Shown here: piece by piece, positions 1 to 8,522 of the stretch
How the letters are laid out: each line of letters starts with the position of its first letter
Position numbering within the stretch: position 1 is the first letter of the stretch
From: Sphingobacteriia bacterium 28-36-52
GTDB taxonomy: Bacteria; Bacteroidota; Bacteroidia; Chitinophagales; Chitinophagaceae
DNA: 64,000 nt
Direction of reading: 5' to 3'
Assembly (NCBI GenBank): GCA_002281575.1
Contig: NCGN01000010.1
Span: 21,453-85,452 of the forward strand
Translations under genes and position numbers: made by a program
Notes under the pieces: model-generated
Told to the model about the DNA's origin: nothing
Databases searched by the model: none
Seen by the model: only the letters and a program-made list of their open reading frames with translations

Positions 1-1
1 C

Positions 2-700
2 CTCTCTGATCCCGCAGACATTATTTGTTTACAAGAAAGCAAAGCCACCAAAGAAGACATTGACCATACTGTGTTTGACAAAGCAGGTTACAGTAGTTAC
101 TGGTTTACTGCCCAAAAAAAGGGCTACAGTGGTGTGGTAATACTCACTAAAATAAAACCAGATGCTGTTCATTATGGTAGTGATATGGAACAAAGTGATT
201 TAGAAGGCCGTGTTATTCGGGCAGATTTTGGCGACATCACTATTGTAAATGCGTATTATCCTTCTGGCACCAGTGGTGAAGAAAGACAAGCTTATAAATA
301 TATATGGCTAAACCAGTTTCAGGTTTTTTTAGATGAATTAAGAAAAATGAGGCCTAATTTAATTGTGGTAGGCGATTATAATATTGCGCATGAAGCCATT
401 GATATTCATGATCCTAAAGGCAATAAAAAATCTTCTGGTTTTTTGCCTGAAGAAAGAGCTTGGATGACCCAGTTTTTAGCCAATGGTTGGGTTGACAGTT
501 TTAGACAATTGCATCCGGAAACTACTGGTGCTTATAGCTGGTGGAGTCAACGCTTCCCTTCTGTAAGATTGCAAAATAAGGGTTGGCGGATCGATTATAT
601 CTGCCTAAGCAATAGCCTTGCTCCTCAATTAAAGGCGGCTGCTATTTACCCCGATATTAAACACAGTGACCACTGTCCTATTTATGTTGAAATAAAATAA
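2..700 (+). CDS. xth: Exodeoxyribonuclease III, 5' end cut by window edge
   Basis: AP endonuclease / 3'-5' exonuclease of the ExoIII family, acting in base-excision repair. The reading frame is open from base 2, so the gene starts outside the window; 232 residues are visible, against about 255-270 for the family. Conserved motifs appear in order: LQESK close to the left edge (metal-binding Glu), NAYYPSG, VVGDYNIAH (catalytic Asp/Asn), WRIDYICLS and the C-terminal SDHCP with the catalytic Asp-His. The in-frame GTG at 71 is internal, because the LQESK motif lies before it. DUF4286 follows two bases after the stop codon and is probably co-transcribed. The family call is firm; the missing N-terminus is only about 25-30 residues. 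Confidence 0.93.
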   Translation, partial: LSDPADIICLQESKATKEDIDHTVFDKAGYSSYWFTAQKKGYSGVVILTKIKPDAVHYGSDMEQSDLEGRVIRADFGDITIVNAYYPSGTSGEERQAYKYIWLNQFQVFLDELRKMRPNLIVVGDYNIAHEAIDIHDPKGNKKSSGFLPEERAWMTQFLANGWVDSFRQLHPETTGAYSWWSQRFPSVRLQNKGWRIDYICLSNSLAPQLKAAAIYPDIKHSDHCPIYVEIK

Positions 701-702
701 TC

Positions 703-1008
703 ATGTATATATATAATGTAACTACCAAAGTAGCCCATGGCATTCATACCGATTGGTTTCATTGGATGAAAAATGAACATATTCCTGCGGTGATGGCCAC
801 TGGTTGCTTTACCCATTTTCAATTTGTTCGTTTATTAGAAACGGATGAAGAAGATGGGGTTACTTATGCAGTACAGTACCATGCTGAAGCCAAGGCCAAT
901 TATAACCGTTACATTGAATTGCACGCACCCGCTCTGCGTAATGACTCTATTCGGAAATGGGGTAACCAAATGATGGCTTTTAGGTCGATTATGCAGGTTG
1001 TGAATTGA
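703..1008 (+). CDS. DUF4286 family protein
   Basis: A 101-residue cytoplasmic protein that matches my memory of the DUF4286 family, a small ferredoxin-like-fold family common in Bacteroidota with no established function. Visible family traits are the N-terminal YNVTTKV strand, the HIPAVMATGCF segment in the first half and the central YAVQYHAE strand. It begins two bases after the exonuclease III stop, so the two are likely one transcript. No signal peptide or membrane segment is seen. The function is unknown. Confidence 0.82.
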   Translation: MYIYNVTTKVAHGIHTDWFHWMKNEHIPAVMATGCFTHFQFVRLLETDEEDGVTYAVQYHAEAKANYNRYIELHAPALRNDSIRKWGNQMMAFRSIMQVVN

Positions 1009-1100
1009 GTGTGGATAGTTTTAGAAAACAAATTTGGTATTTAAAAATCTTCCTTATATTCCTTTGAAACCCTTTATGGCATTGAATTGCATAAAAAACA

Positions 1101-1131
1101 GCTGAAACGCTTTAATAGCAAGGGTTTCAGC
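1101..1131 (+). terminator. Hairpin after the exonuclease III / DUF4286 genes
   Basis: GCTGAAAC (1101-1108) pairs with GTTTCAGC (1124-1131), and the stem extends inward by CTT/AAG. It lies 93 bases after the DUF4286 stop. No run of T follows directly, though a T-rich stretch begins about 20 bases later, so it is a weak candidate for an intrinsic terminator. The rest of the 296-base gap (1009-1304) shows no reading frame or RNA gene, only the HU promoter. Confidence 0.4.
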
Positions 1132-1241
1132 AGCTAATCATGTAAATTGTACACTTTTTATTTTTGTTTCAATTCCTCGTCAACCCTTTATTAATAAGGC
1201 TTTTAAGCCAAACTAACTAATCAAAAAAAAGAATAAAAATT

Positions 1242-1270
1242 TTGTTGGTAGCTAAAAGCCAATAAATTTG
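1242..1270 (+). promoter_or_regulatory. Promoter of the HU gene
   Basis: TAAATTTG at 1263-1270 is a perfect match to the Bacteroidota -7 element TAnnTTTG, and TTG at 1242-1244 lies 18 bases upstream as the -33 element. Transcription would start near 1276, giving a leader of about 30 bases before the ATG at 1305. Confidence 0.6.
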
Positions 1271-1304
1271 TTCTGTTATCAAAAAACACTTTAAAAATAC
1301 ATCT

Positions 1305-1574
1305 ATGAACAAAGCTGAATTAATCGCACACTTAGCTGATGATGCGGGTATCACCAAAACACAAGCAAACGCTACTTTGGATTCTTTTATTGATGCTGTA
1401 ACTAAAACATTGAAGAAAGGCGATAAAGTAACTTTAGTAGGTTTCGGTACTTTCTCTGTATCTAAGCGTGCTGCTCGTACTGGTCGTAACCCTCAAACTG
1501 GTGAGACTATTAAGATTAAAGCAAAGAAAGTTGCTAAGTTTAAAGCTGGTAAAGAATTAAGCGGTAAGTTATAA
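1305..1574 (+). CDS. hup: HU family DNA-binding protein
   Basis: An 89-residue histone-like protein that bends DNA as a dimer and helps organise the nucleoid. The sequence is a textbook HU: N-terminal helix MNKAELI, the [11 protein letters not shown] strand segment, and the DNA-binding arm carrying [10 protein letters not shown] at about residues 58-67 with the minor-groove Pro in the NPQTG turn, ending in a Lys-rich tail. It has its own promoter and a strong terminator directly after the stop codon, so it is a monocistronic unit. Full length for the family. Confidence 0.97.
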   Translation: MNKAELIAHLADDAGITKTQANATLDSFIDAVTKTLKKGDKVTLVGFGTFSVSKRAARTGRNPQTGETIKIKAKKVAKFKAGKELSGKL

Positions 1575-1596
1575 TTTTTGCCTTCCAAAAGAATTG

Positions 1597-1625
1597 AACC
1601 CCGCTTTCGCGGGGTTTTTCTATTT
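1597..1625 (+). terminator. Intrinsic terminator of the HU gene
   Basis: AACCCCGC (1597-1604), a TTTC loop, then GCGGGGTT (1609-1616) followed by a T-rich tract through 1625. Located 23 bases after the HU stop codon. Confidence 0.85.
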
Positions 1626-1661
1626 TTACACTTTATTAAACAACTTATTCAATTATTTATC

Positions 1662-1790
1662 ATGGGTAGAGGTGACAAAAAAACAGCTAAAGGAAAACGT
1701 TTCCAAGGGTCTTTCGGTAAGTCTAGACCAGCTAATCCTGTTGCAGCAAAAAAGGCAGCAGCAAAAAAAGCAGCAACAAAAGCTTCTTAA
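1662..1790 (+). CDS. 30S ribosomal protein Thx
   Basis: A 42-residue, strongly basic protein of the Thx/S31 family that binds at the head of the 30S ribosomal subunit. The N-terminal pattern MGRGDKKTAKGKRF with the following GSFGKSRP is diagnostic, and the tail is an Ala/Lys run as in many Bacteroidota members. The ATG at 1662 is preferred over longer in-frame starts, because those would run through the HU terminator hairpin. The gene sits between that terminator and another hairpin, so it is probably its own transcript. Genes this short are often missed by gene callers. Confidence 0.9.
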   Translation: MGRGDKKTAKGKRFQGSFGKSRPANPVAAKKAAAKKAATKAS

Positions 1791-1799
1791 TTCAATAAC

Positions 1800-1839
1800 A
1801 AGTGGGTCAGTACCGCTATGCGGGGTTGCTGATCCACTT
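1800..1839. terminator. Hairpin between convergent Thx and aminotransferase genes
   Basis: An 11-base stem (1800-1810 with 1829-1839, one G-T type mismatch) encloses a second small stem, CCGC (1813-1816) with GCGG (1820-1823). It lies between the stop codons of two convergent genes and could end transcription from either side, although T-runs are weak. Confidence 0.55.
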
Positions 1840-1845
1840 ATTGTA

Positions 1846-3171
1846 TTATCCTTTTACGCCAGACGCAATTTTTTCCATTGCAACCACTAATACGTCTAAG
1901 TCGGCTATTCTTGTGTATACATGCGGCGTTATTCTTACACAACTGATATTCTCCCATACAATGCCAACGGTATGTATTTTATAGGTATTGTACAACTGCT
2001 GGTCTAATTGTGCCGGTGTTAAGCCTTTGATACTTACTCCACAAATAGCACAGGAATACCCTGGTTTTAATGAAGTGTGTAACTGAACGCCTGGTATATT
2101 TTGTACCCGCGTTGCCCAATAATTTTTTAAAAACCGAATGCGCTCTTCTTTTCTTTTACTTCCTATTGCTGTATGAAATGCAATGGCTTCCCCAATACCT
2201 TGTTCTATTGGAAAGCTACGCGTACCAAGGGTTTCAAACTTTCTAATGTCTGGGCTTTGGGGTTTATCGTTGCATACCAGTGGCCATATTTTAGAGATAT
2301 GTTCTTTCTTTATCCATAACATACCCGAGCCTATTGGAGCACTTAAAAATTTATGCAAGCTTGTTCCAAAATAATCACATTCTAAATCGGGTATAGCAAA
2401 GTCGAGCAAACCAAAAGAATGCGCTCCATCTACTATTACTTCTAACCCTTTGCGATGTGCCATTTGACATATTTTCTTAACAGGCAGAATTTGTCCTACC
2501 CAATTAATGATATGGGTAATATGTAGAATTTTAGTTCTGGGTGTGATGGCTTGTTCAAATGCTTTCACAATGGTTTCGTCGTCTTCAATTGGAAAATCAA
2601 AACTGATTTGCTTGTACACGATGCCGTCTCGTAATGCCCGTTGACGCCATGCCTGTATCATATTGGGGTAGTCTTGCTTGGTTCCAATTACTTCATCGCC
2701 TTTTTGCAAATTAAGTCCAAAAATGACTGTATTCAGCGCTTCGGTGGCATTTCTATTCACCGCAATTTCCTCGGGCGAACATCCTGCCAACAATGCCAGT
2801 TTTTGCCTAAGTGGTTCTCTACCTTGGTCTAAAATCCGCCACATAAAATAGGAAGGACCCTGATTAGACAATTGATTGTATCGCTCTACTGCTTGTTGCA
2901 CCACGCTTGGCGATGGACTCACCCCGCCATTATTCAGGTTGATGAAATTAGAGGGCACCGTATAAGCTTGTTGTATCACCTGCCAGTAATCTTCGTCTGA
3001 AGCAGCAAGAATAGGATTGTCTGAAGTGATGGCAGCCGCCGCTTTAAATTGTGCAGCTTGTAATTGGTTGAAAAAGCCATAACCAGCAAATACGCCGGCC
3101 ATTGCGCCTGCTTTCTTGATGAAATTCCTTCTTGGCTCCACGAGTTTAATTTTAACGCTTAAGTTAAACAT
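1846..3171 (-). CDS. Tat-exported class V aminotransferase-like PLP enzyme
   Basis: A 441-residue fold-type I PLP enzyme of the aminotransferase class V / isopenicillin-N epimerase-like group. RRNFIKK at residues 14-20 followed by a hydrophobic Ala/Gly-rich stretch is a twin-arginine signal. Further in come TEALNTVIFGL (PLP phosphate region), VDGAHSFG with the cofactor-binding Asp around residue 248, and SLHKFLSAPIGSG, where K274 should form the Schiff base. Substrate and reaction are unknown; members of this family act as epimerases, cysteine lyases or desulfurases. It converges with Thx and diverges from the small gene at 3217. Confidence 0.85.
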   Translation of the reverse strand: MFNLSVKIKLVEPRRNFIKKAGAMAGVFAGYGFFNQLQAAQFKAAAAITSDNPILAASDEDYWQVIQQAYTVPSNFINLNNGGVSPSPSVVQQAVERYNQLSNQGPSYFMWRILDQGREPLRQKLALLAGCSPEEIAVNRNATEALNTVIFGLNLQKGDEVIGTKQDYPNMIQAWRQRALRDGIVYKQISFDFPIEDDETIVKAFEQAITPRTKILHITHIINWVGQILPVKKICQMAHRKGLEVIVDGAHSFGLLDFAIPDLECDYFGTSLHKFLSAPIGSGMLWIKKEHISKIWPLVCNDKPQSPDIRKFETLGTRSFPIEQGIGEAIAFHTAIGSKRKEERIRFLKNYWATRVQNIPGVQLHTSLKPGYSCAICGVSIKGLTPAQLDQQLYNTYKIHTVGIVWENISCVRITPHVYTRIADLDVLVVAMEKIASGVKG

Positions 3172-3190
3172 TATCCTCAGAAAACGGTTA

Positions 3191-3198
3191 TATCTTTG
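3191..3198 (+). promoter_or_regulatory. -7 promoter box of the small CxxC protein gene
   Basis: TATCTTTG is a perfect TAnnTTTG box 18 bases before the ATG at 3217. No clear TTG is seen at the -33 position. Its position argues against the earlier in-frame ATG at 3196, which overlaps the box. Confidence 0.4.
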
Positions 3199-3216
3199 TG
3201 CTTTAATACACAGAAT

Positions 3217-3462
3217 ATGAAGAAGAAAGGGCTGTTTTTATTGTTGATCTTGGTTTTTCTTTTGGCAACTGAATCTATTCAAGCCCAGTGTTCTATTTGT
3301 ACCAAAACCGCTTCTCAATTAGGTGAAGGACCGGCAAAAGCCTTGAACTCTGCCATTATTTACCTAGCATTTGCGCCTATTGCCATCATGGGCTTTATTG
3401 GTTTCCGTTGGTGGAAAAAAGAACAAACCATTATTGCGGCTGAGGAAGGAAAAACGCTGTAG
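3217..3462 (+). CDS. Small secreted/membrane protein with CSIC motif
   Basis: An 81-residue protein. A cleavable signal peptide (MKKKGLFLLLILVFLLA...) ends near SIQAQ, then comes CSICTKT with a CxxC pair, a short linker, a transmembrane segment of about 20 residues (IIYLAFAPIAIMGFIGF) and a short RWWKK cytoplasmic tail. From memory, similar proteins with a CSIC/TASQLGEGPAK stretch occur across Bacteroidota without known function. The CxxC could bind metal or form a disulfide. The start at 3217 is chosen because the signal peptide begins there and a promoter box overlaps the upstream ATG. It ends three bases from the convergent thioredoxin-like gene. Confidence 0.75.
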   Translation: MKKKGLFLLLILVFLLATESIQAQCSICTKTASQLGEGPAKALNSAIIYLAFAPIAIMGFIGFRWWKKEQTIIAAEEGKTL

Positions 3463-3465
3463 AAC

Positions 3466-4746
3466 TTATTTCAATTTTTTGCTTAATAGTTCATCCAATT
3501 CCGCTGGTTTAGGATCTATTGCAAGAATCTTTCCCTTTGAATCAATAAGAATCATCATTCCAACTCCATTGTTGATTCCATATTTATTCCAAATTGAAAA
3601 TTGGTCATCTAAATCAACCAGGTTGATCCAAGAATACTGCTCGATTTTAATTCGATTATTTAATGCTTTTAAATTTTGGAACTCTCTTGCAATACCAACA
3701 ATTGAAAACCCTTGACTTTTGTATTTGTCATATACTGGCTTGATTAATCGCATTTTAGCTATGCAAGGTCCACACCAAGATCCCCAAAAGTTAACTAGGG
3801 TAACTTTACTATCCACTACTTTAGACAAACTAACCGTATCTCCTTTTACCGTTAATGCCTTTAAGTCTATATAATTATTCCCTATAGCGATGGTTTTTAA
3901 TCCATTAAGTTGATTAATGACTGATTGAGTGTATATATGATTGGGAAATTTTGCTTGATAAAAAGGAAATACTTCTTTAATAAGTTGTGCAGCCAACATA
4001 TTGTCTTTTGCCACTCTCATTGCATCTGCCCACAATAAATAATAGTTAGATAAAGAGCAATTATTTCGGATATACTGGTACTTCCATTTTAATTCTTCTT
4101 TTACCAATGAATCAAATGGATTCAGGTATAGTTGTTTTGCTATTTCTGTATAACGGCCTCCTGTTTTCTCTAATTCATCACTTTTTTGATACAATGGAAC
4201 CCTTGCTAATTGATCATTTGGACTTAATAGCCTTAAATCTTTGAATACTTGCAAATATTCTTCTTGTTCAAGTTGATTCGCTTGTCTCAAAGAATCTCTA
4301 CTATTATTGAGCTTGTCTTTATAAAATTGAAACTTCAACCTTGCCAGTTCTCGATAAATTTCATATTCCTTGTTTAAATCACCGCCCCTAGTTTTATTTT
4401 TTTCCCATTCTTCTTGTGGATATAATTCAAATTCAATCTTTCCCTCAAATGGAAAGAACAAAATTGGCTTCCACATTCCTTTATCTAATTCGTCTTCAAA
4501 AATTAATTCCAACGCTTCAATCTCAGTAAATGGTAACGTATAACTAAACGCTCCATTTTGTATTGGAATCTTAATAGGGTCTTTCAAAAAAGACCTTAGC
4601 TCCTGAGTTGATTTTCTTATTAATAGCGTTTTACTCTCTCTATTTATTACCCTTCCTGAAATACTACAAATAGCCTTTTCATTCTGTGCATACATTGGGG
4701 TGCAAGAAATAAAAATGCTAACCAAATAAATTAAACAAAATCGCAT
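3466..4746 (-). CDS. TlpA-type thioredoxin-domain protein
   Basis: A 426-residue envelope protein. The N-terminus MRFCLIYLVSIFISC is a signal sequence with a possible lipobox Cys. A long middle region, rich in charged helices, is a recurrent Bacteroidota extension (DUF4369-like at the front, by impression). The C-terminal third is a thioredoxin fold with WCGPC at about residues 324-328 after LVNFWGS, as in TlpA/ResA thiol-disulfide proteins. The likely role is disulfide reduction or exchange in the periplasm. The ATG at 4746 is preferred over the GTG at 4767, which lies directly next to the stop codon of the upstream gene and would add a polar extension before the signal peptide. Confidence 0.82.
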   Translation of the reverse strand: MRFCLIYLVSIFISCTPMYAQNEKAICSISGRVINRESKTLLIRKSTQELRSFLKDPIKIPIQNGAFSYTLPFTEIEALELIFEDELDKGMWKPILFFPFEGKIEFELYPQEEWEKNKTRGGDLNKEYEIYRELARLKFQFYKDKLNNSRDSLRQANQLEQEEYLQVFKDLRLLSPNDQLARVPLYQKSDELEKTGGRYTEIAKQLYLNPFDSLVKEELKWKYQYIRNNCSLSNYYLLWADAMRVAKDNMLAAQLIKEVFPFYQAKFPNHIYTQSVINQLNGLKTIAIGNNYIDLKALTVKGDTVSLSKVVDSKVTLVNFWGSWCGPCIAKMRLIKPVYDKYKSQGFSIVGIAREFQNLKALNNRIKIEQYSWINLVDLDDQFSIWNKYGINNGVGMMILIDSKGKILAIDPKPAELDELLSKKLK

Positions 4747-4767
4747 AAATGTAGTTTGATGTTCCAC

Positions 4768-5508
4768 TTACAATAAATCTTCATTTATAAAGACTAAGTT
4801 CTCATCGGAGATGGAAAATGAGAAATTGTATTTGCTAATGGCAGCAAATACCGACTTAGAACATCCTTTTTTCATTTGATCGTGCAACTCTAAATAAATG
4901 ACTTTGGTTTTAGGCAACCAGTATTCATAATTCTGTTCAAATACTTCTTTCTCTGATCCTTCAATATCTATCTTGAGTAAATCAATGGTATCCCATTGCT
5001 CTCCGCGCATGATGGTTTCTACCGATTCTGCTGGTATGGCTTCTGGATTGTCTGGGTTGGTTTCTGTTACCATGAACGAACTGCTAGGTCCTGTTGGGTT
5101 CATGATAGATAAGTAAACGTCTTTATTCCATAAGCCCATGCAATTGGCTTTAATATTTGGATGGCCAGCAATATTTTTTAACAAAGCTTGAAAATTATCT
5201 CGGCTTGGTTCTACTGCTACAATTTTACTCCCTGGATATCGATGTGAAAAATAAACCGCAGCCAACCCTATATTGGCACCAGCATCAATAATGCGGGTGG
5301 GCGTAAATGGCAATGATACATTGTATTGATCGTCTAAAAACACTTGTTTAAACGTGTATTTGTCGGTTGTTTTACTGCGTAAATGAAAAGTAGTTTGGTA
5401 TTTAGATGAAGTAAATGCACCGTATTTCTTAAACAATAAATGTATATAGAACTTGATGCCGTCTACAAATCCAAAAGCTTTTATTAATGGTTTAAACCTA
5501 GATGCCAT
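4768..5508 (-). CDS. FkbM family methyltransferase
   Basis: A 246-residue SAM-dependent methyltransferase. IIDAGANIGLAAVYF is the SAM-binding motif I (around residues 72-86), followed by IVAVEPSRDNF (acidic ribose contact) and DLLKIDIEGSE, the conserved FkbM DIEG motif. Such enzymes methylate sugars or other small molecules and often sit in polysaccharide clusters, which fits the glycosyltransferases next to it. The stop codon touches the possible GTG start of the thioredoxin-like gene downstream, so both may be co-transcribed. Confidence 0.88.
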   Translation of the reverse strand: MASRFKPLIKAFGFVDGIKFYIHLLFKKYGAFTSSKYQTTFHLRSKTTDKYTFKQVFLDDQYNVSLPFTPTRIIDAGANIGLAAVYFSHRYPGSKIVAVEPSRDNFQALLKNIAGHPNIKANCMGLWNKDVYLSIMNPTGPSSSFMVTETNPDNPEAIPAESVETIMRGEQWDTIDLLKIDIEGSEKEVFEQNYEYWLPKTKVIYLELHDQMKKGCSKSVFAAISKYNFSFSISDENLVFINEDLL

Positions 5509-5544
5509 ATGGGGGTTGGTATTAACTAGCCCGAAAATAACCCA

Positions 5545-6453
5545 TTACCACCTAAAACAAAATAAAAAACTCACTTTAAATGCAGAGAAGATGGGCAGTC
5601 GTCTTACTTTATAATAAAAAAGTTTGCGGTGGTGTTGAAGCAAAAAAACAAATAAGCGTCCATTCAACTTCATGGTTAATGATTGATTCCAAAGTTGACT
5701 GAACTGCCTAAAAAACAATTGAACTGTCTCGGGAAATCCTTGAATAGTAGTAAATGCAGCCAAATGCTTGCTCAGCATTATCCTGTAACGATTGCGATGT
5801 TCTTGCTCTGTTAACCCTTGCTGAATCGTAATATTCTGGGTATGCATGCGTTGATATACCCCTATAAATGGAATAAATTGAATGCCTCCTGAAATGGTTG
5901 CATGCATTGCCATCCACCAATCATAGTACACATCTTTGGGAAAAGGCAGTATGGGCATTAATGCCGATCTGCGCATGATACTAGCATGCCCACTTACCGT
6001 ATTAAACATGCCCAACAACAAGGGATCTGAACCTGCAATTCTCCTGTTTTTTTTATTGGATTGTGGATTGGTTGGAATGGCATCACTAAATCTTACTGAA
6101 TCGCAATAAATTAATGCAGTGGATGGTTGCATGGCTTCCATCATTAATGCCAGCTTCTCTTTTTCCCAAATATCATCTTGGTCTGCAAAAGCAGTATAAT
6201 CACCAACAGACAAGCGAATCGCTTTTTCAAAATTAGCATTGTACCCAATATTAGTGGGGTTCTGAAATAATTGAATTCGTGTGTCTGTTGTAGCCAACTG
6301 TTGCAACAATGCATACGTTTGATCGGTGGAAGCATCATCTACAATCACCAATTCTTCAAAAGGATAAGATTGTGCCAATATAGACTGTACTTGTGCTTCC
6401 ACAAATGCAGCCCCATTGTAGGTACACATCACTATCGATAAAGATGATTGCAT
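5545..6453 (-). CDS. Family 2 glycosyltransferase
   Basis: A 302-residue GT-A fold glycosyltransferase, soluble or peripheral on the inner membrane. LSIVMCTYNGAAF marks the N-terminal nucleotide-binding strand, DDASTDQT follows around residue 40, and FADQDDIW carries the DxD-type metal/nucleotide-diphosphate motif near residue 95. The donor and acceptor cannot be told from sequence. It is divergent from a paralogue at 6520 with the same domain order, suggesting both serve one surface glycan. The FkbM gene follows 36 bases downstream. Confidence 0.9.
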   Translation of the reverse strand: MQSSLSIVMCTYNGAAFVEAQVQSILAQSYPFEELVIVDDASTDQTYALLQQLATTDTRIQLFQNPTNIGYNANFEKAIRLSVGDYTAFADQDDIWEKEKLALMMEAMQPSTALIYCDSVRFSDAIPTNPQSNKKNRRIAGSDPLLLGMFNTVSGHASIMRRSALMPILPFPKDVYYDWWMAMHATISGGIQFIPFIGVYQRMHTQNITIQQGLTEQEHRNRYRIMLSKHLAAFTTIQGFPETVQLFFRQFSQLWNQSLTMKLNGRLFVFLLQHHRKLFYYKVRRLPIFSAFKVSFLFCFRW

Positions 6454-6519
6454 GATTGTTTAGCTTTATTGCCAATTTGTAAATATAATATTTAATTTAG
6501 TCTACTTAGAGCAAGCAAG

Positions 6520-7458
6520 ATGTTGACCAATCAAAAGCCATTTCCATTAATATCCATTGTATTGGCAACTTACAATGGAGCAAAATTTTTTCGCACACAA
6601 TTAGACTCTGTGTTGCAACAAGATTATCCCAATTTGGAAATCATTGTGAGTGACGACAATAGTACAGACGATACGCTTGCTATTGTTGAATCATATCGGT
6701 TACAGCACTCCTTTATTCAAATCATTAAGAGTGCAGCCAACCAAGGCTATATCAAAAATTTTGAACAAGGTTGCAAATTGGCCAAAGGTGAATATGTGGC
6801 TTTATGTGACCAAGATGATCAATGGCATCCACAAAAAATTAGTAAATTATATAATGCCATTGGTGATGCTGCGTTGGTGTATGCTAATTCTGTTTTATGC
6901 AATGAAAGCATGGAGCCAATTGGTGTAACGATAGCAGATCGAGTTACTTGCAAAGATTTTTCAAGCCCTTTAGAACAAGCCATTTTCTGTAGAATTTATG
7001 GGCATGCTATGTTGATTAAGAATGAATTTTTACGGCGAATTTTTCCATTCCCTACCATTATTCCGCACGACTGGTGGATTGCATACACTGCCACGGTAAA
7101 CGGTGGTATCCGCTATATTCCGGACCAATTGGCTTGGTACAGACAACATAGCAACAATGTGTTTGGTGCAGTGGGTGGCAAAAGAAATAAAACACAAGAG
7201 GCGCAAGCTGCTTTGAAAGAAAAACAAATTGCCCAAGAAAGAATTGAATTATTTTATTCCTATTGTCCTTCACATTTAGCAAAGGAGAAAATGGTATTGT
7301 CTAAGCTGAATCAATATTACCATGGATCGGGTTTCGTCAATAATGTACAAAGGATGGTTTTGTTTTTCAAGTACCATCAACAACTATTGGCTTCTAAAAA
7401 AAGATCCCAATTAAGGCAATGGTTGTTTTGCTTAAAGATGTTGGTGAAAATTATTTAA
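6520..7458 (+). CDS. Family 2 glycosyltransferase
   Basis: A 312-residue GT-A glycosyltransferase resembling the divergent gene at 5545: ISIVLATYNGAKF, DDNSTDDT and CDQDDQW in the same order, then the IPHDWW segment matching YYDWW in its neighbour. The pair are probably old duplicates. Its last codons overlap the convergent glycosyltransferase gene by four bases. Sugar specificity is unknown. Confidence 0.9.
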   Translation: MLTNQKPFPLISIVLATYNGAKFFRTQLDSVLQQDYPNLEIIVSDDNSTDDTLAIVESYRLQHSFIQIIKSAANQGYIKNFEQGCKLAKGEYVALCDQDDQWHPQKISKLYNAIGDAALVYANSVLCNESMEPIGVTIADRVTCKDFSSPLEQAIFCRIYGHAMLIKNEFLRRIFPFPTIIPHDWWIAYTATVNGGIRYIPDQLAWYRQHSNNVFGAVGGKRNKTQEAQAALKEKQIAQERIELFYSYCPSHLAKEKMVLSKLNQYYHGSGFVNNVQRMVLFFKYHQQLLASKKRSQLRQWLFCLKMLVKII

Positions 7459-8519
7459 GCCAATTGTTGATAGATATTCAAATAAGCTTCGGCTGCTTCA
7501 TTCCAATTAAATAGGGCTGCTCTTGCCATTACTTTTTCTGCACGATTGTTAATAATAAAATCCTTCATCCCTGCTTCAAATACGGCCTGCATATGTTGAG
7601 GATCAAAATCAGGAAAAATATAAGCCGCATCTCCAGCTATTTCGGGCAATGAAGTGGCATTCGAAATAAAGACTGGTTTGCCAAAGTGCATGGCTTCTAC
7701 CAGCGGCAGCCCAAATCCTTCAGATAAAGAAGGGAATACAAATGCAGCACAATTAGCGTAATACCATTGCTTATCATTTTCTGAAATAGCCCCTGTAAAA
7801 ATCAATTGGTCAGCAACACCGCATCGCTTTGCTTCAGCCATAATTTGTTCTAAATAAGCTGGTTGTTGGGTAATACCTGCAATAACCAACTTCATTTGAT
7901 TGTTTGCTATTAGTGCAGGCAATACATGAAAATTTTTCTTTAGCGCTATCGTACCAATAGAAAAAATAAATGGCTCTTTAGGCGCATGTAAAGGAATGGT
8001 TGGCAAACTAGTTTCATTAAAATTACAACCATTATAAATAATTGAAAAAGGCTTGCCTTTTAAATCAATATGGGCCTGCACATCTTTTGCAGTGTATTCA
8101 GAAATGAATACAATATGACTACTAGCGTCTACTTTTTTTTGCAGTTGCTTCAGCCAATTATTTCTTTTAGTCATCGACTTACGTTCATCATGATAATAAT
8201 TTAAATCATGAATCGTAAATACAATGGGCTTTTTAAATTGAAAAGGAAAGTAGGCACTGTCTTGACTAGTGGTATGCCAAATATCTACTTGCTTAAATAT
8301 AGGCATCTGGAATTTATACCATAATTGAATGGGCAATATGGTAGTGCCTGCTTCAAAATGATGCGCTTGATTAGCGGGTAAGAACAATTGTAATTGAGTA
8401 TTGGTTTGAATTGCTTTTTGCAATAATGATTCAGCCAATTGCTTACAAAAATAAAACAAGCCAGTATTGGGATATTTCATCCGCTCTGCATCAAATAAGA
8501 TGGTAGTTGGTTTATTCAT
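7455..8519 (-). CDS. Family 4/1 glycosyltransferase (GT-B fold)
   Basis: A 354-residue retaining glycosyltransferase. FSIGTIALKKNFHVL opens the C-terminal Rossmann domain. EGFGLPLVEAMHFGKPVF near residue 275 is the E-x7-E motif binding the nucleotide sugar, followed by SLPEIAGDAA. It is 3 bases from the upstream MeaB gene, so the two probably share a transcript even though their jobs look unrelated. Its 3' end overlaps the convergent gene at 6520-7458. Confidence 0.9.
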   Translation of the reverse strand: MNKPTTILFDAERMKYPNTGLFYFCKQLAESLLQKAIQTNTQLQLFLPANQAHHFEAGTTILPIQLWYKFQMPIFKQVDIWHTTSQDSAYFPFQFKKPIVFTIHDLNYYHDERKSMTKRNNWLKQLQKKVDASSHIVFISEYTAKDVQAHIDLKGKPFSIIYNGCNFNETSLPTIPLHAPKEPFIFSIGTIALKKNFHVLPALIANNQMKLVIAGITQQPAYLEQIMAEAKRCGVADQLIFTGAISENDKQWYYANCAAFVFPSLSEGFGLPLVEAMHFGKPVFISNATSLPEIAGDAAYIFPDFDPQHMQAVFEAGMKDFIINNRAEKVMARAALFNWNEAAEAYLNIYQQLA

Positions 8520-8522
8520 GCA

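Noticed and set aside
1101..1131. Hairpin in the HU upstream region as a possible riboswitch or small RNA
   Set aside because: Only one stem is present, with no conserved riboswitch core; a weak terminator is the simpler reading.
1594..1890. 98-codon open frame across the HU terminator and Thx gene
   Set aside because: It overlaps Thx in another frame and runs through two hairpins; its translation is low-complexity Gln/Lys.
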